The position numbers and the translations under genes were made by a program. Positions 55,037 through 64,000 of a DNA stretch of 64,000 bases are shown piece by piece; position 1 is the stretch's first letter, and every line of letters begins with the position of its first letter. The notes beneath the pieces were generated by a model. The model was not told where the DNA came from, did not search any database, and was given only the letters and a program-made list of their open reading frames with translations. Where the stretch lies: assembly GCF_025370935.1 (NCBI RefSeq), contig NC_133485.1:18838421-18902420 (forward strand). The letters are read 5' to 3'. The stretch comes from Choristoneura fumiferana (lineage: Eukaryota > Arthropoda > Insecta > Lepidoptera > Tortricidae).

Positions 55037-55250
55037 AAATAAATATCATGGGACACTTGACACCAATTACCTAGTCCCAAAGTTCCCAAACTAAGCATAG
55101 CTTGTACTAAGGACACTAGGCAACGGATAAACATACTTATATATATAAATACACACTTAAATACATATTAAACATCCAAGACCCGAGAACAAACATTCAT
55201 ATTATTCTTACAAATATCTGCCCCGGCCGGGACTCGAACCCGGGACCTCA
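55037..55250 (-). mobile_element. SINE-2, interrupted at its tail
   Basis: ACTTGACACCAATTACCTAG, GACCCGAGAACAAACATTC and the reversed B box GACTCGAACCCGGGACC. The remaining tail lies left of 54742. Confidence 0.8.
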
Positions 55251-56489
55251 AACAGTATAAGCCCCTTCATTGCTGCAACTGCATTCAACATTTTTTGATT
55301 AATCCCCCGTCTGAACCGGGATCGAACTGCCAAAATGGTAAAAAAGAACACCTATATTACACCGATCAAAAAAGGCTCAATCAGGATTATTATTTTTTTA
55401 CACTGTCTTGACTTGACGGGTGCTGAAGCTGACTGAAGTAACATGACAAAACGAAAATTTCCGAAAAAATACGACGTGAAACACTCACTACGTTTGTGAA
55501 TTATTTTTAGCCTCTATATTAGTTATTGAAACTTTAGTGACTCTGGCGTCATCTAGTGGTGAAAATTGCACTATCGAAGTTTCTCTTTCTTTTTCTCTTT
55601 CTTTTGAATTCGCTCCATCGCCATAAAATGTACCTAGGGACTAGGGAGATCTCCTTATTGTAGTCTCTCCCTACAACCTACAAATAACTTACATCCGAAA
55701 TGGAAACCTCTTCCTTTTTTAAAATTAATTAAGAAGAGAAAAAAACCATCTCTCGTCATAAGTTATTCGTGACTACGCCACATAACGCAGTACTTAGAAA
55801 ATAATTGAAAACAAATTACACTAAACTAATCAGTAGCTAATAACTGAAGCGGGATCAGCTTCCAATCATCGGCCTCTAATTACTGATGTAAATTGATTTC
55901 AAATGAAATTGGTTCAAAGAAACCAAATAGTTTTTTGAAGGTCGAGTTTTTGTCCATTGCTGCGACCGGCACGATATTTTAAACACGATATCATTCATTC
56001 TGTTGTTCATTCATCCATTCATTCATTCCTCCGTCTAATTCATTCACTTAAGTATTAAAAAAAGGTAAGAAAAGTGTACGCCCTTACGCACTTTACACAT
56101 TTTCAGTATTCGTATCTACTCGTACCTTGTGGAGGTAGTATTTTGTTTTAAACAACAAATCAAAGAACACAATAAACAGAAATATATATTTAACATGTCT
56201 GACTGACTGACAGACCTATTTTCCAGTATTTGTAGTGATAACAAGAAATTAATTCAGATGTCTGCTAATTAGCACAAGACGCAAGTGGAGAAGAAGAAAT
56301 AAGTATGATATGGATAGTTAAGTAAAACGAATTTGAATTTATAGCATGGTGGGTGTTAACACAATAGCGAAACAGAGAAAAGTTGTGGATGTGCATTTTG
56401 TATGAATTCGATTGGAATCAGTATCAGTTTACAAATGAGTGGGACGAAAGGTACTTGCTTAGAAATTCACCTTGAAAACATGTTTCCTA
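55251..56489. other. No gene seen
   Basis: (TTCTCTTTC)-type and (CATT)n patches near 55590 and 56005. No domain-bearing frame. Confidence 0.5.
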
Positions 56490-56615
56490 CAGGGATACTA
56501 CGAAACTCGTAACTCGAAGTTCGTGTCATGCGGTCCCTCTGACACTTATACTATTTAATACGAGAGCGAGAGGACCGCACGACACGAACTTCGAGTTTCG
56601 AGTTTCGTAGTAGCC
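56490..56615. mobile_element. Palindromic MITE, GGGCTACT family
   Basis: CAGGGATACTACGAAACTCG pairs with CGAGTTTCGTAGTAGCCCT, and CGAAGTTCGTGTCATGCGGT with ACCGCACGACACGAACTTCG; about 126 bp folded almost end to end. Confidence 0.8.
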
Positions 56616-57423
56616 CTACTGTGCAGGTACACATACAGTCTGCGAGAAGCGGAATGGAACTTAAAAAAGATGAAATGTAACTTGATCATGAAAGTTATAA
56701 AAATAATAAAGCGGACTAAGATACTTTGCAAAATCAAGTCTTATTTGAAACGCCAATGGTTACGGTATAGTAAATTAGAATTGCGTTATACCTATACCAG
56801 TTTTAATCTTTTAAATATGCTAAATGTGATGTGACATTTAACTTAATGAGGCGTAGGTTTTTTTAATCAAAGGTGTACTGGTAATTACACAAAACCTCCA
56901 TACTTTAATGTATGTATCTACTTACTAAATGTGCATACAATTATTTTGAGAAATATTGCGTAAGCTTGACGTGGGTTCATGGAAACATGCGCATCATCTA
57001 TTTTCACGTCAATCAACGGTACGAGTATTGAACTCATCTAGTGCAAATGATTTTTAATTCCAATAATGGGAATGCAAATTAATAATAATTTGACTGGCTT
57101 TTGATTAATTATGATTTTAAAAGTAAATTAGTTTCATATAACTTGACATCTCCACGCCATAAATTATAATTAAAGAATTTTGGTTTGTATTAAGTTGTAC
57201 AATTTTTGTACTTACCTTTTAAAGATTCAAACGTCGACTTTTTTTAGATAATTATTTGTATTGACACTTACCTGAAACAGAAAAAGAAATTGTTAGTTAA
57301 CCATACAAATTACATCCAAAAATTAAAAATAAATTGGTTTACAAAAAATAGTCATCTTAAGTTTGGCAAAAAAGCGGAGTTGTTGATCACTGTAAAGGCC
57401 AGAAAGTTGCAATATTTTAGCCA
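56616..57423. other. No gene seen
   Basis: AT-rich and featureless. Confidence 0.5.
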
Positions 57424-57548
57424 TATTCAGTGGTGTGTGTGAATTTCCTTTTCCGCATTGGGCTCGCGTGGGAACTACGGCCCAAGGCCTCTCATTGTGA
57501 GAGGAGACCTGTAACCAGCAATGGGACGTATATAGGCTGGGATGATGA
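57424..57548 (+). mobile_element. SINE-1 fragment (3' half)
   Basis: GGGAACTACGGCCCAAGGCC and GGGACGTATATAGGCTGGGA then TGATGA. Confidence 0.75.
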
Positions 57549-57605
57549 CAATTGGTTTTCAATTAATCGATACATCGATGATTTCGTCAATACAGATTCT
57601 TTTTT

Positions 57606-57911
57606 TTATGGTATAGGGGGAAAACGAGCAAACGGATCGCCTGATGGTAAACGATTACCGTCGCCCATGGACACCTGCAACACTAGAAGAGTCACAAGTG
57701 CGTTGCCGACCTTTTAGGAGTACGCTCTTTTTTTGAAAGCTTGAAGGTTATATCGGTCCGGGAAGACCGCAGGCGATAGTTCATTCCAGAGTTCTGCTGT
57801 GCGAGACAGGAAATTTCTGGAAAAACGCACAGTAGAAGAGTGCCAACCATCTACAAGGTGAAGATGGAAGTGTTGTCGCGCAGATTTTGAAGAAGACCTA
57901 TCAGTTATCAC
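57606..57911 (-). mobile_element. LINE 3' end with polymerase C-terminus
   Basis: 57714-57911 on the minus strand encodes SSKSARQHFHLHLVDGWHSS, TVRFSRNFLSRTAELWNELS and VFPDRYNLQAFKKRAYS, a very characteristic C-terminus of lepidopteran LINE polymerases. The noncoding 3' part (GGTGTCCATGGGCGACGG, CCATCAGGCGATCC) runs to an A-rich end at 57606. 5' truncated. Confidence 0.8.
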
Positions 57912-58185
57912 TATCAGTTTTTACCCAACTGCCCGAAGGAGGGTCATTCTTTATGCAGTCGCCCATCAGTAGAATATATTCTTCTGAGGTCAGATTCATC
58001 ATCATTCATCATATCTGCCGTACGACGTCCACGTTTGGACCTAGAGCTCCAGTTGCTTCAGTCAGATTAATCTCAAAATAACTGTATGCACTAAGATTGT
58101 TTTTTTGAAATGTTTATGTATTTTTTATTTCAGTTCCAAATTTTTTGTTACTTTTACGGTCATCCCGTAAAACGCATATCGAAAA
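57912..58185. repeat. ACCCGACTGCC-type and CATCATC repeat fragments
   Basis: TTTTTACCCAACTGCCCGAA near 57914, and CATCATCATTCATCATATCT then GCCGTACGACGTCCACG near 57998. Confidence 0.45.
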
Positions 58186-58235
58186 TATTCGATTCCCAGC
58201 GCTGGTCTTATTTTTCCGGTTTTTCTTTGCATCTG
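58186..58235 (+). mobile_element. SINE-3 fragment
   Basis: TTCGATTCCCAGCGCTGGTC then TTTCCGGTTTTTCTTTGCAT. Confidence 0.55.
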
Positions 58236-58251
58236 TATTTTCCAACTGAAT

Positions 58252-58420
58252 GCACCATCAGCCAAATGTGGTCTACCATCCTAAAGTTGATAATCGTTTG
58301 CATGTCATAAAACAATAATGCCAATAGACGTGTCTGTCAATTCGAAAGTTCGATTAGCGACATATTAATTAGATAGGAACTTGTTTTAAAATTTATAGAC
58401 CACTTATTTGGCTGATGGTA
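58252..58420. mobile_element. MITE, CACCATCAGCC family, complete
   Basis: CACCATCAGCCAAATGTGGT (then CTA) and TAGACCACTTATTTGGCTGA (then TGGT) are inverted ends. About 169 bp, non-coding. Confidence 0.75.
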
Positions 58421-58809
58421 TGTACATCAAGGTAAGTATTTGAATTATACCTCTAGCTTTATCAGTGAAAGTAACTACTGACTATCCGGTCGAACAAGGG
58501 CCTGGGACTCGCCTATATTTTTTCTATTTCCTTTAATAAGGGAACCCTAAAATGATTTCACGGTACGGAACGGCGGCGTGACGGTCACGCTCCGGCGCCG
58601 GCCAGTCGACCGGCAAGGTCAGTTCCGGCGAACGATCTCCACTAATCTCTAAAACTGGACCGGATTATGTAGTTAAAACTGTTTTTTGACGTGACGGTAA
58701 AAGGGTAGAGTTCTTGAGACCTGCATTTTGACGTCACAGATGTCAAAAAATTATGCATAATTTGACTAAGTATATTGCATGCCTACTCATCATCATTATT
58801 ATGGGGTGT

Positions 58810-59010
58810 AATGAATTCAAATTCAAATTAAAATGATTTATTCAGTAAATAGGCCGCAATGGGCACTTTTACACGTCATTTTTTAAACTACCAGCGCTTT
58901 CGGAAAGACCATCATTGCCAAGAAGAATGCGCCGCAAGAAACTTGGCAGAAAGTCATTTTTTCATAACAATATAATTACAAATAAAATACTTAAAAACTA
59001 TTTTATACAA
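58810..59010 (-). mobile_element. LINE 3' end, (TTTGAA)n tail
   Basis: AATTCAAATTCAAATT marks the tail; GGCCGCAATGGGCACTTTTA, CCAGCGCTTTCGGAAAGACC and GCGCCGCAAGAAACTTGGC follow. Confidence 0.7.
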
Positions 59011-59353
59011 TTAAAGAAAAAAATACAAAAAATAATATTAATAAAAATACAGTAGAGAAACCTCGAGCATAGCTCTCTCGCTCTCTACTTATTAGCGCCT
59101 GTTAGCTGTCAGCTTAAAAGCTACCCTTAATTCCATTCTAGGTGTACTGAAGCTTCCACAATTAATTATACTTAATCAATAATTTTTTTTGTGAATAGTT
59201 CATATTTTCTTGTTGTTTTTTGTTATTTGTTAATCTTTGTATTGCAAGTCCTTGTTGTTTATTTTGAGTTTGTAAAATTGGTTTAAGATGATGGCAGATT
59301 GCTAATGATTTTAACGAATAAAAATAAAATCGTTATCAGTCACATTTTTGACT
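59011..59353. other. No gene seen
   Basis: AT-rich sequence with a short TCTCTCGCTCTC run. Confidence 0.5.
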
Positions 59354-59648
59354 TCAATGAGGGCTATCGCGTATGAATTCGCCGCTAGAGGCGCTAGTGT
59401 AGCGTGAGGTCTCGGAAATGTCAAATCTCTGTTTTTGGGTGAGCTACGCGGGTTTGTTTATAATTAGAACAATTTTGTGAATATTTTGCAATAACTGAAA
59501 TTAATTATGGCAAATATGCGTTAAAATTTGATTTAAATGTAAATTTTGTTTTCACGCCCGTAATAACAAACTGACTACTATACCTCAGGCAGGACCTTTG
59601 TCTACAGTGGCGCCAACTGGTGAGCGCGAAAACGGTAGCCCTCATTTT
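59354..59648. mobile_element. Non-autonomous DNA element, GAGGGCTA ends (copy 2)
   Basis: Shorter relative of 2067-2507: CAATGAGGGCTATCGC and GCGAAAACGGTAGCCCTCAT. A TTC on each side may be a target duplication. Confidence 0.7.
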
Positions 59649-62600
59649 CCTTATACTATACTAAATTGAGAAAGTTTGTGAAGTTGTTTATCACTCAATC
59701 ATGAAATAACGTTTGTTCAAATTTAGCTACAATTTGGAATGGAATAGTTTAAGTTCCAGAAAAGGACACGGGGTAGTATTTAACTTGTAAAATTGTGTAG
59801 TTCCCGCGGGATAGCAATAGAAGGATCTTCACAAAAGTCGCAAGCGAGTGGTGTACATTTATGACAACCACTTCGTATGTAACACTTTAATTTCTTTCTT
59901 ATCTGACCTACTGTTTTATGTTGAATGATACAAAGGAGGACGTACTTCTCTACTCTGCGGCTTGGAAACTTCATGGAAAGTAGAGTTATGCAAGCGGCAT
60001 CAAGCTGCGATGTGCGTTTGCGTGTATAAAGGCAATATAAACATGTGAAAATTTGTATAAAATATAGCTTAGATAGTTCCGCTTTTAATTATTATTTATC
60101 CGCTCCGGTCTCAGCCGGTTGTCATTTCAAGCAAACGTAAATTAGATAATTTATGAAATAAATATATGATAATTTATTTTTATTGAAAGATTTCAATCTA
60201 CATTATTCCTATCCAAGATCTTATCTATCCACGTTGATGTCTCAATTCATCTGACTTATTTCGGGGTAATTTCTGCGCTGGGAGACTAAACTCGTAAAGG
60301 TTAAACTTAAGCTTAATTTCGCTCAAATCTGCCGAAACTAGGATCAGACTGGAACTGGATTCGTGTTCATTCGTGTGGCTATTACGGGTCTATATCGTCT
60401 GGTAGAAAATTGTTAGTCATAATGTATTATTTGTCATAATGTAATGTTTGACATAACTCTTTTTTTCTCTGAAACCATTTATTTTTCAGATTTTTTATAA
60501 AACAGACCTAACCTAACCTATAGAGTTCTACAGGATGACCATTTAAAAAAATATGAAAAACGCACGGTTTCAGCGGGAAAAAAAATATGACTAACAATAA
60601 TTATGACTTATAACTTATAAGATAAGATTATATGACTTATAAGATTATGGCAGTCGAAAAGATCCCGGCTATTACTATTTCATCCATTAAATTAAGTATC
60701 AATTTCGGCTACCGCCAATGACCTTCGATCTGAATTCCTTAGTTTTCTAATGTTTTAGCTTATTATATTAACAACAACGGCTTTAAGCAATATAGTATCC
60801 CATATTCATATTCATTTATTGATTGTAAAGTCATGTACATAGTTATAAAAGGTGTTCCAGTTATTATCGGTCAGTCCATGACGCCCTCCCACAAACTTCA
60901 CATCCTCGAATCATGTAGTTTTTTTTTATAGTTAATAAATAAGCCGAGTCTTGAGTGTAAAAATATTTTAATTTATCTCTTTTTACAATTACCTTTTCCT
61001 GCTTTAGGTTCATTAAAAGTAGGTGGCGCCTAATCTTCTTTCTTTTTAATTGTTTTTTTTTTTAATTTTTATTATCTCTTTGCTTGTTTTGTTTCGAATT
61101 TTCATTCCCTTGTGCTCGTCAAACTGCGCCTCAGTTGAACCTACACCCTGAGAGCTAGCCGGCAACGTCATCTCGTGAGGAAACCTCACAGCCACCCTCA
61201 CACCCTTTACATTTCAAATCATTCATTTCTTTAAATTTCATATTTACTTCAAAGTTCATTGTTTTCGAGATATTTGGCATCAAAGTTGAACAATTTTAGG
61301 CCAAAAACCTGGGTTTCTGGCCATAAATTTGTGTTAATTAGTTTCAAATAAAAACCCTCGACCAGTTTTTAGAGACATCAACGGCAAACCCAAATATGTA
61401 GATTTCGTAGTTAGATCTTTCACGTCAATAGAGATACGAAATAAGTGTTTTTACAGACAATGTTTAAAAAATCATACAAAATTAAGTATGCATTTTTTTC
61501 AAAATCCGGTAGACAAAAATGGAGATAAAAGATTGGAGAACCGGTAGCCGTTTGACTTACAATTCTATCTGTAGTGCAAAAGTTGGAAATACGATTCAAA
61601 ACATGTCAAAATTCGATGAAAACCTCAGGTAGCCCCTTATGAAGTCAAAATTATCTTAAATATATGTAGAATTATGAGTATGGTCCTTGTATGGTCATTA
61701 CTTTGTGTGGTTTACTAAGGATTGGCATTATAGCACTTACGAAACGCCAGAGTTGCCATGCGTGGCGCGCTTGACAGAGCCTGAGATCGGGACGCGGGAA
61801 AAGCGATCGTCAATTGTCAGTTTGTAAAAGAAGTCTGGCCCGAGTCGACAGTCTCAGGAACTGTTACGCGTTTCTTTATTATTTAGCTAGGCTTTTCCTT
61901 AAGTTATTGGAATCGTTATGATAGCTGCATTTTTTAAGATTTCAGTGAATGAGTGTCGTATTGTTTTGGTTTTATCTTGACCACAATTAGTGGACTTTTG
62001 TTAGTTCTTCAAAATAGTTTCATTCTCTGCCCGAATCCCACTTGTTATGCCCACATTGATCATGTTAGGGTCGGATTCCGGCTCTCTAAGTCCTATCTTA
62101 CGACATATATATGTTTACAATTCGGGTAAAGTCTTGTCCCTGTAGAAGAGTGCCCATAAGGCTGGCTGCACTCCCGCGCTGGATTGTGATCCAATACGTC
62201 GGGCCGGAAATGCGCCATCCCTGTGGTCATTGGTTATTTCATTAACATTCGATTATCCTGACATTTATTGCTGATGTTAATGTTTTCTATTTTAACGGCG
62301 GATTTTATCAAAATTTAATTTATCGAACGTTATGATTGTTATCAGACATTCATTAATGCAAATGGACATATCGTATTTTGCCGGCTGATTGGCTGGGATG
62401 CAAATTTTTATGTTTTTATGGTCAAATTAATACCCTTTCCGTGGGAAATTATAATAATTGTGCATTACGGTATTTAGAATGTGAGAAATTCAATCAAGCG
62501 ATAGCCGTTAATGTATATTGTGGATCGATCGGAACGTGGTTTAGCGAGTTAAGTTTAATTGCGAATATGTCGGGTGTGCTTGAATTTTCTCCCTACCAGT

Positions 62601-62751
62601 GTAATATTATACCGAAATACGAAAATTTATGAATTTGTCTTTGCGTACAGTTAAACCATTTGATTCCTGATTCATTAGCTAGTGTCGCTGCTTGAGGGAC
62701 TAGAAAAAAGCAGGCTGAAATGTGTGGTGCATGGGAGTGTGTCTAGACTCC
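59649..62751. other. No gene seen
   Basis: Mostly unique-looking AT-rich DNA. A GTTCCCGCGGGATAGCAATA fragment (Helitron-like family) lies near 59800; a TGTCATAATGTAAT / AACCTAACCTATAGAG repeat near 60415-60612. The 84-codon frame 62378-62632 has no recognised domain. Confidence 0.45.
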
Positions 62752-62897
62752 TGTCCAGTGGTGGTGTAGAGGTATGGCATGCAGCACGGAATGCTGAGGA
62801 GTTGGGTTCGATTCCCAGCGCTGGTCTCTTTTTTTTAGGGTTCCGGAGCCAAAATGGCAAAAACGGAACCCTTATAGTTTCGCCATATCTGTCTGCC

Positions 62898-62933
<36 letters not shown>

Positions 62934-63505
62934 CGCGGCTTTGCTCAGAGACTATCAATGCTAGAAAGCTGTAATTTTGCACGGATATATAAGTAAACTA
63001 TGCCGACAAAATGGTATAGTTAAAAATTTAAAAATATTTTTTTAGGGTACCTCCCATTGACGTAAAGTGGGGGTAATTTTTTTTTTCTCATTCAACTCTA
63101 TAGTGTGGGGTATCGTTGGATAGGTTAAAACCATTAGGGGTTTGCTAAGAGGATTTCTCGATTCAGTGATTTGTTTGCGAAATATTCAACTTTAAAGTGC
63201 AAATTTTCATTAAAATCGAGCGTCCCCCCCCTCTAAAATCTAAACCGGTGGGTGGAAAAATTTGAAAAAATTCAGGATGGTAGTAAATATATCAAACTTT
63301 CAAGGAAAACTATAACGGCTAAGTTTGCTTGAGAATTATTAATAGTTTATGAGTAAATAGCAGCCTAAGGTATAAAATATACCTAAACTTGGAAGATTCC
63401 GTATAAAATACGAAATCCTTGGAAAAATATTACTTATTTTTTCCATAATGGCTACGGAACCCTATTTTTTTCTGTGCATTCATGTTTTAGTTTGTATTTT
63501 CGTTG
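62752..63505 (+). mobile_element. SINE-3 interrupted at 62836-63464
   Basis: The head GGTGGTGTAGAGGTATGGCA and B box GGGTTCGATTCCCAG lie left; CTGTGCATTCATGTTTTAG and TTTGTATTTTCG lie right. Comparison with 7236-7365 shows that the two parts were once joined. Confidence 0.7.
62836..63464. mobile_element. AGGGTTCCG repeat nested in SINE-3
   Basis: Starts TTAGGGTTCCGGAGCC and ends GGCTACGGAACCCTA: terminal inverted repeats flanked by T runs. A (TCTG)n run lies at about 62889-62926. About 629 bp, non-coding; relatives at 5160-5602, 37667 and 50938. Confidence 0.7.
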
Positions 63506-63864
63506 GATAATAAATTCCCTTGCCAAGCAATGCGATGTCGCAATGACTTTTTCTACGAAAAGGTACCCACCCACCTTTTCACCCTTTTCACCCGATTCAC
63601 TGGGCCATTCTGAGAGCTTGTGTCCTGCTATAGGATGTGTAGCTAGCTTCTTCGGAAAGCTTCGCAAAGTAGCAAATTATATTATGAAACATTACATTAT
63701 TTAATTCAATGGGCCCTTATTAACTGTACCTACAGACGTCAATTAGGGCGAAGAGATAAGCCGGAGTGAGTTAGGGTTCCATTCACCGCACAATTAGCTT
63801 TCACCATCGGATGTGGCGGAATTTGGTTTATGCTAGTACTTTTAACCTCGGCTTCACATAGATA
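63506..63864. other. No gene seen
   Basis: No recognised feature. Confidence 0.5.
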
Positions 63865-63990
63865 CAGTCACCAGCATTAATATCTGCCACAGCGGAACGA
63901 TAATATCTGACACGTCTCACCGGCTCTAGAATTAAAGTCGTTCAGATATTTATGCACGCTTGTTGTGTAAGATATTGGTGCTGGTGACTG
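63865..63990. mobile_element. TA-flanked MITE, CAGTCACCAGCA ends
   Basis: TACAGTCACCAGCATTAATA pairs with GATATTGGTGCTGGTGACTG then TA. 126 bp between the TA sites at 63863-63864 and 63991-63992; mariner-type target preference. Confidence 0.8.
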
Positions 63991-64000
63991 TACTTGAAGC

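Noticed and set aside
60507..60523. CCTAACCTAACCT as insect telomeric repeat
   Set aside because: Only about two and a half units, inside an interspersed repeat; far too short for a telomere tract.
62378..62632. 84-codon open frame as a possible exon
   Set aside because: No domain recognised and no second exon or splice evidence visible.

Overview
This window looks like repeat-rich, apparently gene-free nuclear DNA from a lepidopteran (moth or butterfly). The assignment rests on the repeat content, recognised from memory of family features rather than by a search: Mag-clade Ty3/Gypsy LTR elements with very short LTRs, tRNA-headed SINEs with (GATG)n tails, TTAA-flanked piggyBac-type elements and several LINE 3' ends typical of moths. 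I found no convincing host protein-coding gene, rRNA or tRNA gene. Every long open frame belongs to a retrotransposon.

Layout. 1-13,400: degraded SINEs, LINE tails and palindromic DNA elements in AT-rich sequence. 13,429-15,552: a local duplication plus two MITEs. 15,474-27,581: one locus present twice, joined at a 100-N gap (17,034-17,133). The first copy (15,474-17,033) lacks, and the second copy (17,134-27,581) carries, a Mag-like LTR element (17,416-25,971; 5-bp target duplication). That element holds a 5'-truncated LINE (8-bp duplication), which in turn holds a DNA element with 34-bp inverted ends. The second copy also carries a LINE-derived foldback with two 125-bp arms. 27,582-31,031: short repeats, LINE tails and microsatellites.

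31,032-45,442: a second locus present twice around another 100-N gap (39,603-39,702). The first copy contains an 808-bp piggyBac-type element, a SINE and a 1.8-kb segment absent from the second. The simplest reading of both loci is two haplotypes placed end to end by the assembler, which makes them natural empty-site and filled-site comparisons. 45,980-50,343: a compact second Mag-like element with identical 121-bp LTRs and a 5-bp target duplication; its gag-pol is broken only by three single-base shifts, each at or next to a short homopolymer. 50,344-64,000: more LINE and SINE fragments and several palindromic MITEs, the last at 63,865-63,990.

In both LTR elements the order is LTR, a tRNA-Ser-type primer site, gag with two CCHC knuckles, DTGA protease, reverse transcriptase, RNase H, integrase, a purine-rich tract and LTR. 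I cannot claim a new biological system here. The most unusual items are the two allele pairs, the 125-bp-arm foldback, the young Mag-like element whose stop codon lies in its 3' LTR, and the piggyBac-type element with internal palindromes.
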